From Candidatus Rokuibacteriota bacterium (lineage in GTDB: Bacteria > JAUVQV01): a DNA stretch of 9,885 nt. The DNA lies in assembly GCA_030597995.1 (NCBI GenBank), contig JAUVQV010000013.1:1-9885 (forward strand), given 5' to 3'. The position numbers and the translations under genes are program-made. Under the pieces are notes generated by a model. The model searched no databases, had not been told where the DNA came from, and was given only the letters and a program-made list of their open reading frames with translations. Within the stretch, counting starts at the first letter, position 1; every line of letters begins with the position of its first letter. Positions 1 through 4,978 of this stretch are shown one piece after another.

Positions 1-35
1 CACAGAGAAAAGAAGCGTATCACACCTGCTGGTGT

Positions 36-111
36 GGGGCTGTAGCTCAGCTGGGAGAGCGCATGAATGGCATTCATGAGGTCAGGGGTTCGATCCCCCT
101 CAGCTCCACCA
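36..111 (+). tRNA. tRNA-Ala, anticodon GGC
   Basis: A complete 76-nt cloverleaf can be folded by hand. The 7-bp acceptor stem pairs GGGGCTG with CAGCTCC, and the D stem is GCTC/GAGC. The anticodon stem CATGA/TCATG closes the loop ATGGCAT, giving anticodon GGC at 69-71. The T stem AGGGG/CCCCT closes the loop TTCGATC. The acceptor stem contains a G3-U70 wobble (G38 with T105), the known identity element for alanyl-tRNA synthetase, which confirms the assignment independently of the anticodon. The CCA end (109-111) is encoded. It reads GCC/GCU alanine codons. No convincing promoter hexamers are visible in the 35 bp upstream, so it may belong to a longer transcript starting outside the window. Confidence 0.97.
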
Positions 112-137
112 GTTTATACTGGGGGGCGGTAACCAGT

Positions 138-152
138 CCTCTCTCTAAGAGG
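138..152 (+). promoter_or_regulatory. Hairpin containing the Shine-Dalgarno sequence of the exported-protein gene
   Basis: CCTCT (138-142) can pair with AGAGG (148-152) around a 5-nt loop. AGAGG is the best ribosome binding site for the gene starting at 161, with an 8-nt spacer. Its position supports ATG 161 over the GTG at 158, which would have only 5 nt. A 5-bp stem is marginal in stability, so a regulatory effect is inference. Confidence 0.35.
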
Positions 153-160
153 TCAGGGTG

Positions 161-751
161 ATGTCGTTTCCGGGCCGGAAACTAACGTGCCTTCTGGCTA
201 TTCTTGCCATCTTTTCCTTCGGCGACTGCTCGAACCCTCTCGATCCCATAGATACCTCTTCCAGGATCAGGGGCCTATCGTTCATCGATTTCTCGATGAC
301 CTGGGACCGCTGGGACTCCGATATTGAATTTGACGGTGTCGCCGTAACCGTGGAGTACTTCAACGAGTTTTCAGATTCTCTGACCTTTCACGACAAGACA
401 CACCGCATCACTATCGAGTTCTACACCCAGAAGCTGGTCGGACAGACAGAGAACGAGGACTCCGGCGAACTCGAGGGAGGCTTGCCCACTGTGGACGAGT
501 TGATCTTTAGCCACAACGTGAGGCACTCCAACTCCGACGACGAGATCAGGATACCGATTGAGGCTTACCGGGAAAGCCTGGAGAGCGCAGGGTTTGACCT
601 TACCGAGGACGTCCAGGTCTTTGTAGTCCTCACGGTGTTCCCTCCCCTGGCTGACCCGCTCCCGCAGCTTCAGCAGGTGTTCGCCGACCAGGTAGTCTTC
701 CAACCGGAGCCGACGGCGTTCACGGAGGAACCCGAGACGGAGGAACCCTAG
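161..751 (+). CDS. Small exported protein, possible lipoprotein, function unknown
   Basis: I do not recognise this 196-residue protein. It begins with a basic stretch (RK at residues 6-7), then a hydrophobic core (about 11-20, LLAILAIFSF) ending in GDC at 21-23, followed by SNPLDP. This looks like a type II signal peptide with Cys23 as the lipidated residue. The lipobox is poor, however, because Asp precedes the Cys where Gly, Ala or Ser is usual, so a type I signal peptide or an inefficient lipoprotein is possible. The mature part alternates short hydrophobic and polar segments, as in a beta-sandwich. It has only the one Cys after the signal region and ends in an acidic Glu/Pro tail (about 181-196). 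ATG 161 is preferred to the overlapping GTG 158 on ribosome-site spacing. The gene lies 49 bp after tRNA-Ala on the same strand and its last 32 bp overlap the convergent dusB end. Coding status is supported by the signal peptide and full-length ORF; function is unknown. Confidence 0.7.
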   Translation: MSFPGRKLTCLLAILAIFSFGDCSNPLDPIDTSSRIRGLSFIDFSMTWDRWDSDIEFDGVAVTVEYFNEFSDSLTFHDKTHRITIEFYTQKLVGQTENEDSGELEGGLPTVDELIFSHNVRHSNSDDEIRIPIEAYRESLESAGFDLTEDVQVFVVLTVFPPLADPLPQLQQVFADQVVFQPEPTAFTEEPETEEP

Positions 752-1778
752 TAAGTTCCTCGTCCGCCGGCTTTTTCGGGGATGACGTCTCCAGAGCCGC
801 TCGCACAAAGGACTCAATTTCACGGCGGACCATAGCCGGCTCATCGTGCCGGATGATTCGACGGCGGAAATCCCCTGCTCCCGGCCATCCCCGGCTGTAC
901 CAGGTCAGGGGCCGCCGCATCTGGACCAAACCCCGGTGCGGCCCGAACTCCGTGAGTGACATTTCCAGGTGCCAGAGCATGACCCGCCCGACCTCCTCCA
1001 CGGAGGGCCGAACGCCCTGTTGGGCGCTAAGGCAGGCCTCCACCAGCTGAAAAATCCAGGGATTACCCCGGGAGGCCCGTCCGATCATCACCGCGGCGCA
1101 CCCGCTCTCCCGCAGGGCCGTGGCGACCTCTGGCGGCGTTGTCAAGTCTCCGCTGCCTACTACCGTCACCCCGACTTTCTGAACCACGTCCCTGACCACC
1201 CCCCAATCCGCCCTTCCGGAGAAGCCCTGCTTGGCGGTCCTGCCGTGAATGATAACCGCTGCCGCCCCGGAGTCCTTGGCCACCTTCGCCACCTCGACTG
1301 CGTTTCGGCTTTGTTCATCCCACCCGGAGCGGATCTTGACCGTGACCGGCTTTTGCACCACCCGGCACACAGCTTCCAGAATCTTTCTCACCTTGTCCGG
1401 TTCACGAAGCAGCGCGGCGCCAGACCCCCCACGGGCAACCTTTGGCGCCGGACAACCGAGGTTGATATCTATCAGGGCGGCGGGACCGGAGTCAATGATT
1501 GCCGCGGCGTCTCGGAGCACTTCCGGCTTCCGACCGAAAATCTGGACGGCCACCCGGCTTCCCTCATCCCGATCCGGGAGGTAGGCCTCGGTCTTCCGGT
1601 CGCCCCGAACCAATCCCTCCGCCGAGATCATTTCCGTCCAGGCCATCCCGCACCCCAGGGAGAGCGCTACCCTGCGGAACGCACGGTTGGTGATGCCGGC
1701 CATCGGAGCCAGGAAGATGTTGTTCGGCAACTCCAAGCCGCAGAAGCTGAAACTTTTTCTCTCGGTCATATCCAACAT
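720..1778 (-). CDS. dusB: tRNA-dihydrouridine synthase, DusB/NifR3 family
   Basis: This FMN enzyme reduces specific uridines in the tRNA D-loop to dihydrouridine using NAD(P)H. The 352-residue protein shows the family signatures in order. An FMN-barrel start motif LAPMAGITNRAFR lies at about 23-35. The catalytic loop DINLGCPAPKV has Cys109 as the general acid. VKIRSGW is at about 147-153, and IIHGRTAKQGFSG with His178 is at 176-188. VVGSGDL is at about 206-212, and the phosphate-binding end MIGRASRGNPWIF at 231-243. Length is normal for DusB apart from a Pro/Arg-rich tail of about 25 residues, unlike the family, that overlaps the convergent gene. The upstream ATG (1778) is used; a second ATG three codons later (1769) is equally possible, as neither has a strong ribosome site. 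It starts about 35 bp downstream of the rnpB 3' end and may be partly served by rnpB readthrough. Confidence 0.95.
   Translation of the reverse strand: MLDMTERKSFSFCGLELPNNIFLAPMAGITNRAFRRVALSLGCGMAWTEMISAEGLVRGDRKTEAYLPDRDEGSRVAVQIFGRKPEVLRDAAAIIDSGPAALIDINLGCPAPKVARGGSGAALLREPDKVRKILEAVCRVVQKPVTVKIRSGWDEQSRNAVEVAKVAKDSGAAAVIIHGRTAKQGFSGRADWGVVRDVVQKVGVTVVGSGDLTTPPEVATALRESGCAAVMIGRASRGNPWIFQLVEACLSAQQGVRPSVEEVGRVMLWHLEMSLTEFGPHRGLVQMRRPLTWYSRGWPGAGDFRRRIIRHDEPAMVRREIESFVRAALETSSPKKPADEELTRVPPSRVPP
722..748. repeat. 12-bp direct repeat, 15-bp period, in the convergent gene overlap
   Basis: ACGGAGGAACCC occurs at 722-733 and again, identically, at 737-748 with GAG between, so the period is 15 bp (five codons). 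On the plus strand it encodes the Glu/Glu/Pro tail of the exported protein. On the minus strand it encodes the Arg-Val-Pro-Pro repeat that ends DusB. It fills the interval between the dusB stop (720-722) and the exported-protein stop (749-751). Confidence 0.9.
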
Positions 1779-1806
1779 CAGGTACGCTGAGAGTAATTAC
1801 GTCCGT

Positions 1807-1827
1807 AAAAAAGTGCCAGAGCCGGCC
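1807..1827 (-). terminator. Possible rnpB terminator: P1 3' strand plus six U
   Basis: On the minus strand the 3' half of the RNase P P1 helix (GGCCGGCTCTGGCAC, 1827-1813) runs directly into TTTTTT (1812-1807). The GC-rich strand followed by a U tract resembles an intrinsic terminator. However, the good pairing partner is the 5' end of the same RNA about 400 nt away, and local pairing is weak. Termination by P1 is therefore inference. Confidence 0.45.
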
Positions 1828-2240
1828 TGTAAGCCGAGTTCTGTACCCCGTATGCGTACCGGGGTGGCGACCATTTCTCTAGGGCGCCGGTTACCCGGCG
1901 CCTCCAGCGACCGTACCCGCTCCACCCTTCCGTAATGGAAATACAGGCGGGCCGCCTTCTTCCCTGGTGGGAAGGTGGAGCCTATTTGGTCTTGCTCCGG
2001 GTGGGGTTTACCAGCCTTCCCCGGTCACCCGGGGAAGCGGTGAGCTCTTACCTCGCCATTTCACCCTTACCGCAGCGCCCCAGTTGTACCTGGGGCGTCG
2101 AGGCGGTGTGTTTTCTGTGGCACTTTCCTTCCCGTCACCGGGACTCCGCGTTACGGAGCACCCTGCCCTGTGGAGCTCGGACTTTCCTCCCGCCCCGTGT
2201 TGCTCATGGGACCGGCGGTCGCCCGGCCGACTCTGGCACC
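1813..2240 (-). ncRNA. rnpB: RNase P RNA, bacterial type A
   Basis: This is the catalytic RNA that removes the 5' leader from pre-tRNAs. The minus strand carries the conserved blocks in order. GAGGAAAGTCCGAGCTCC lies near the 5' end (around 2178-2195). Then come GGTAAGGGTGAAATGGCGAG with TAAGAGCTCACC, GCTGGTAAACCCCACC, AGCAAGACCAAATAGG, AATGGTCGCCACC, and ACAGAACTCGGCTTACAGG near the 3' end. The terminal helix P1 closes perfectly: GTGCCAGAGTCGGCC (2239-2225) pairs with GGCCGGCTCTGGCAC (1827-1813) over 15 bp with one U-G wobble, which fixes both ends within a few bases. At about 428 nt it is slightly longer than the E. coli RNA (377 nt), consistent with extended peripheral helices. No split or pseudogene sign is seen. 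It sits between the RNase HI gene and dusB, with its own promoter just upstream. Confidence 0.96.
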
Positions 2241-2247
2241 TGCAGAA

Positions 2248-2276
2248 ACTATATTATCCTTTCAGGCGATGGTCAA
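2248..2276 (-). promoter_or_regulatory. Sigma-70 promoter of rnpB
   Basis: On the minus strand, TTGACC (2276-2271) and TATAGT (2253-2248) are separated by exactly 17 bp. Each matches the vegetative consensus at five of six bases. Initiation about 7 nt downstream falls at about 2240-2241, the 5' end of the P1 helix, so position agrees with function. The -35 box lies inside the last codons of the RNase HI gene and the spacer contains its stop codon (2256-2254). Confidence 0.8.
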
Positions 2277-2817
2277 TGGCCCGGTTCGCCAGCTTGTCCG
2301 CCTTCAAGTTCTCGCTTCTCTGGATGTGAGAAATATTCACCTGGCCGATCTCGCGGATCAATCGGATGGCCTCCTGGCAGAGCTTCTGGAGGTGCGGAAC
2401 CCGCGTTCGATAACGCCCGTTGATCTGGTGAACAAGGAGTTCGGAGTCCGAATATACCTGAAGCTTTCCCGCTCCCAGTTCCCGCGCTCGTCGAAGGGCC
2501 AGAATCAGGGCCTTATACTCGGCCGTGTTGTTGGTAGCTCGACCAAGGTAAAGTGATATCTTCTCTACCACATTTCCCTCGGAATCCAAAAACACCGCTC
2601 CCGCTCCGGCCTCTCCGGGGTTTCCCCGGGAGGCGCCATCGATGTATGCCACCAGTTCCCCCGGTTTGCCGCGGGATGGGGGCGAAAATCCCGCCGCCGC
2701 CTCGGCCAGCACCTGCCGCAATCCCTCACGCCCCAGCCCTGGAAAGCGGCGCAAGACCTCTTTGACTTCCAAGGTGGCCGAGAGCGCCTCGAGAACTGAC
2801 CGTGATTTCTCCTTCAC
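2254..2817 (-). CDS. RNase HI family protein with N-terminal extension
   Basis: The predicted endonuclease cleaves the RNA strand of RNA-DNA hybrids (R-loops, primers). The 187-residue protein has a complete DEDD metal site: Asp60 in YIDGASRGNPG, Glu100 in TNNTAEYKAL, Asp124 in VYSDSELLV and Asp174 in NLKADKLAN. It is a compact RNase HI, apparently without the basic handle loop of the E. coli enzyme. About 45 residues precede the nuclease domain. They are predicted helical, contain RRFPGLGREGLRQVLAEAA (about 23-41), and are not part of canonical RNase HI. The start is GTG 2817, preceded by GGGAGG (2830-2825) with a 7-nt spacer. It overlaps the stop of the upstream gene by 4 bp (GTGA), so translation is probably coupled. 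It is the third gene of the nif3 trio. Its 3' end contains the rnpB -35 box. Confidence 0.93.
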   Translation of the reverse strand: MKEKSRSVLEALSATLEVKEVLRRFPGLGREGLRQVLAEAAAGFSPPSRGKPGELVAYIDGASRGNPGEAGAGAVFLDSEGNVVEKISLYLGRATNNTAEYKALILALRRARELGAGKLQVYSDSELLVHQINGRYRTRVPHLQKLCQEAIRLIREIGQVNISHIQRSENLKADKLANRAIDHRLKG

Positions 2818-3545
2818 TGTTCATCCTCCCGGAGCTGCCCTTCCGGGCGTTTGTAGTAGAGGACGCGATGGCAGTGGGAGCAGGTCCCGACGGAATCGTT
2901 CTTCATGACGTCTGCGTATTTCTGGGGAGGAAGGCTCACCCGGCAACCGAGGCAGATTTCATTCCTTACTTCCGCCACCGCCACCCCTCGGTATTTTTTG
3001 ACCTTGGTGTAGGTCTGGAGATTTTCCTCGGTGATCCCCGAAGTCAATTCTTTTCTTCGGGCCTCCAGTGCTTCCAGCTCGGTCTTCTGCCTCTCGCTCT
3101 CCTTCAGGAGTCGTGATTCCCCGGCCTGAAAGATACTTTTTTCGTGCGAGACTTTTTGTTCCAGTGTGACGATACTCGTCTCCACCTTCCCCCCGTCCTC
3201 CATCAAGGTCAGGATCTTTTCCTCCAGCTCACTCTGTTCGTCCTTGAGCCTGTTCAGTTCGCTCAAGAGGGCCTGATACTCCTTATTGGTCTTCACCAGA
3301 TACTGCTGATCCTGGAGCTTGCGGATTTTTTCAAGGTGGGTGTCGAGGTCCCTTTCCGCCCGGCGACTCTCTTTTTGCGAGGCCTCAATTTCTGCCCGGA
3401 CCCGCTCCAGTTCCTCCTCGGCCACACGGTACCTGGTCTTCAGCTCGTTGACCTTCCCGGGTATCTCTCCCAGCTTCCGCTGCAGACCGCCTATCTCGTT
3501 GTCCAGCTCCTGCAGCCGGATGAGCATCTTCAATTGCGGTTCCAC
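2814..3545 (-). CDS. Coiled-coil C4 zinc-ribbon protein (zf-RING_7/DUF164 family)
   Basis: The 243-residue protein is almost entirely alpha-helical with heptad-like Leu/Glu/Lys/Arg patterning over about residues 8-180. This is the long antiparallel coiled-coil hairpin typical of the family (CT398/HP0958-like). A short linker leads to a C-terminal zinc ribbon with four ligands: Cys198 and Cys201 (CLGC), then Cys222 and Cys225 (CSHC), and the family ending RVLYY. The conserved segment VKTNKEYQALLSEL (about 84-97) is also present. Homologues have been linked to RNA, sigma-factor or secretion partners, but no general function is agreed. The start is GTG 3545, with AGGGG about 10 nt upstream. It is in the same frame as nif3, separated from it by a TGA and one codon. 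It overlaps the RNase HI start by 4 bp, so the three genes are one operon. Confidence 0.92.
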   Translation of the reverse strand: MEPQLKMLIRLQELDNEIGGLQRKLGEIPGKVNELKTRYRVAEEELERVRAEIEASQKESRRAERDLDTHLEKIRKLQDQQYLVKTNKEYQALLSELNRLKDEQSELEEKILTLMEDGGKVETSIVTLEQKVSHEKSIFQAGESRLLKESERQKTELEALEARRKELTSGITEENLQTYTKVKKYRGVAVAEVRNEICLGCRVSLPPQKYADVMKNDSVGTCSHCHRVLYYKRPEGQLREDEQ

Positions 3546-3548
3546 GCC

Positions 3549-4679
3549 TCAATCACCCCTTTTGTGCCTCAGCAGATATCTGCCGGTCTGCGGCTTCCGA
3601 TAGGTCCTCACAGGGACCGGCTTTCCCTCTTTTGCCAGGCCGCTCCGGATAATCCCCGCCAGCAGCCCCACGGCCGGCATCTCGGATCGGTCGTGCCCCA
3701 ATTCGATCACCCCAAGACCGAGATGCTCCGCCTCCAGCATCTGGTGATACCGTACTTCTCCCGTGACTAATACTTGCGCCCCACGGTGGGAGACTTCAGA
3801 CACCAGGCCCCCACCGCTCCCCGGCACCACTGCTACGGTGTCTATCCTGGTGGGCGCGCGGCCCGTGAGACGCACGTCGGCCCGGAACCTCCGTCCCATC
3901 CCCCGGACAAGTTCCGCCAGGCCCACCTTTGGGAGCCTGCCGATGCAGCCCAGGCCGGCAGTGTGTCCCGGCCGGAGAGGAAAAATGTCAAAGGCCGCCT
4001 CTTCATAAGGATGCGCGCGGCGCATGGCAGCCACCACCTCTGCGAGCGCCCTATCCTCAACCAGCATCTCCAACCTCATTTCCCGGACCCTTTGCAGCGT
4101 TCCCTTTACCCCCACCGACGGCCTCGATCCCTCCAGGGGACGGAAGACCCCCTCTCCCGGTGCCATGAACGCACAGTGGTCGTAGTGCCCGATAAGGCCC
4201 GCCCCGGCCTCGGCCATAGCCCGGTGCACCACCGCCACATCCTGCTCCGGGACGAATACCGTCAACTTGCTCCGGCCAGAAGAGGCCGGCGGGGCAATGA
4301 ATTCGATCTCCGACAGCCCCAGTCCCTGGGCCAACTCGTAGGCCAATCCCCGTGGGGCGGAGTCAAGGTTGCTGTGCGCAGAGTAAATGCTGAGACCGGC
4401 AGCCACGGCGGCGGCCGCGGCGGCTCCGGTTGCGGAGGCAGTGTCTATTTTTCTGCAGGGCTCAAAAAAGAGAGGGTGGTGAGTAACGAGAAGACTTGCT
4501 TTGACCGCCGCGGCACGTCGCACCGCCTCCGGATAAGCATCCAAGGCCACCATGACCCCGCGAACCGGCTGTCGGAAATCTCCGACCTGCAAGCCGGAGT
4601 TGTCGTCCGGCGTGGCCAGGTATAATGGAGCGAAACGTTCTATGATCCGGGCGATATCACCCACCCGGATCATCCGCAC
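3549..4679 (-). CDS. Nif3-like dinuclear metal centre protein (YqfO type with inserted domain)
   Basis: This belongs to the NIF3/GTP cyclohydrolase 1 type 2-like family, which forms toroidal hexamers with two metal ions per subunit. Its cellular role is still not settled. Of 376 residues, the N-terminal half has the ligands His67-His68 in VTHHPLFF and Asp106 in AHSNLD. The C-terminal half has VTGEVRYH (305-312) and GHDRSE with His329 and Glu333. Between them, about residues 137-240 form the inserted PII/CutA-like domain of the longer YqfO form (TVFVPEQ..., ending in RAHPYEEAAFDIFPL at 221-235). All expected metal ligands are present. The start is either GTG 4679 or, two codons later, ATG 4673. 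The site GGAGAGG (4688-4682) gives 8 nt from GAGG to the ATG, so ATG 4673 is slightly favoured. It is the first gene of the trio with the zinc-ribbon and RNase HI genes; no clear promoter is seen between it and the tRNA terminator. Confidence 0.93.
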   Translation of the reverse strand: MRMIRVGDIARIIERFAPLYLATPDDNSGLQVGDFRQPVRGVMVALDAYPEAVRRAAAVKASLLVTHHPLFFEPCRKIDTASATGAAAAAAVAAGLSIYSAHSNLDSAPRGLAYELAQGLGLSEIEFIAPPASSGRSKLTVFVPEQDVAVVHRAMAEAGAGLIGHYDHCAFMAPGEGVFRPLEGSRPSVGVKGTLQRVREMRLEMLVEDRALAEVVAAMRRAHPYEEAAFDIFPLRPGHTAGLGCIGRLPKVGLAELVRGMGRRFRADVRLTGRAPTRIDTVAVVPGSGGGLVSEVSHRGAQVLVTGEVRYHQMLEAEHLGLGVIELGHDRSEMPAVGLLAGIIRSGLAKEGKPVPVRTYRKPQTGRYLLRHKRGD

Positions 4680-4711
4680 CGCCTCTCCGGCAGGCTTTTT
4701 ACCAGCCCCCT

Positions 4712-4738
4712 AAAAAGAAAAAGCGCACCCTTGGGTGC
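4712..4738 (-). terminator. Rho-independent terminator downstream of the CAU tRNA
   Basis: On the minus strand GCACCC (4738-4733) pairs with GGGTGC (4730-4725), followed after two bases by TTTTTCTTTTT (4722-4712). It is effectively a 5-bp GC-rich stem with a 4-nt loop, then an interrupted U tract. It lies about 100 nt past the tRNA 3' end and about 33 bp before nif3, so it separates the tRNA unit from the nif3 operon. Confidence 0.8.
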
Positions 4739-4841
4739 ACTCCGATGCCACCGCCCCGCCCATCTGCGGCCGGGGCGTGCCTGCCCGATTTCGGTGTCCG
4801 CTTCTTCCAAATACTCCCCGAAGGCTACCGCTCGCAAGTTC

Positions 4842-4917
4842 TGGTGGGCCCACTAGGTCTCGAACCTAGGACCTACCGGTTATGAGCCGGTGGCTCTACC
4901 AACTGAGCTATGGGCCC
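4842..4917 (-). tRNA. tRNA with anticodon CAU, probably tRNA-Ile2 (lysidine type)
   Basis: The minus strand folds into a perfect 76-nt cloverleaf. The acceptor stem is GGGCCCA/TGGGCCC, the D stem GCTC/GAGC, the anticodon stem ACCGG/CCGGT with loop CTCATAA, and the T stem CTAGG/CCTAG. The CCA is encoded (4844-4842). CAU could mean elongator Met, initiator Met or Ile2. The first pair is G-C and the anticodon stem lacks the three G-C pairs of an initiator, so initiator is excluded. The acceptor stem has C4-G69 and C5-G68, which are known TilS recognition features of E. coli tRNA-Ile2, whereas E. coli tRNA-Met has U4-A69 and A5-U68. This favours Ile2, in which C34 becomes lysidine and AUA codons are read. 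Elongator Met is not fully ruled out. It has its own promoter after rpoD and a terminator at 4712-4738. Confidence 0.93.
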
Positions 4918-4926
4918 AAGGGGGCC

Positions 4927-4954
4927 ATTATAGTTCAGGCCTGCCTCCTGTCAA
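4927..4954 (-). promoter_or_regulatory. Consensus sigma-70 promoter of the CAU tRNA
   Basis: On the minus strand, TTGACA (4954-4949) and TATAAT (4932-4927) both match the consensus exactly, with a 16-bp spacer. Initiation about 7 nt after the -10 falls near 4920, only a few bases before the mature tRNA 5' end (4917), so the 5' leader would be very short. The tRNA therefore need not depend on the rpoD transcript. Confidence 0.88.
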
Positions 4955-4962
4955 GTCAAAGG

Positions 4963-4978
4963 ACAGTACCGTTACTGT
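4963..4978 (-). terminator. Weak hairpin at the rpoD stop codon
   Basis: ACAGTA (4978-4973) and TACTGT (4968-4963) form a perfect 6-bp stem with a 4-nt loop that includes part of the rpoD TAA stop. It is AT-rich and followed only by CCTTTG, so it is at best a weak or mRNA-end-stabilising structure. Some rpoD transcription may run on through the tRNA. Confidence 0.3.

Noticed and set aside
741..776. Hairpin AGGAAC/GTTCCT at the exported-protein stop plus T5 at 772-776
   Set aside because: The 8-nt loop and the 11-nt gap between stem and T run do not fit an intrinsic terminator; at most it slows transcription.
969..1790. Long open frame on the plus strand opposite dusB
   Set aside because: It is antisense to a well-conserved dusB, rich in Pro/Arg/His as expected of a GC-driven shadow frame, and resembles no protein.
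1935..2423. Plus-strand open frames across 1935-2423
   Set aside because: The DNA is rnpB on the opposite strand, shown by its conserved blocks and P1 pairing; the frames are incidental.
3774..4625. 283-codon plus-strand open frame opposite nif3
   Set aside because: Antisense shadow of a gene with all its metal ligands in place; composition is low-complexity Arg/Pro/His and no family is evident.
4681..4700. Plus-strand GCCT...AGGC followed by five T, terminator-like
   Set aside because: Only 4 bp of stem, and no plus-strand gene lies upstream for it to terminate.
4710..4763. 17-codon minus-strand mini-ORF running into the tRNA terminator
   Set aside because: No ribosome binding site before its ATG, and it consists of the terminator stem and U tract.
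4842..4917. Initiator tRNA-fMet
   Set aside because: It has a paired first base pair (G1-C72) and the anticodon stem is ACCGG/CCGGT rather than the GGG/CCC-closed stem of initiators.
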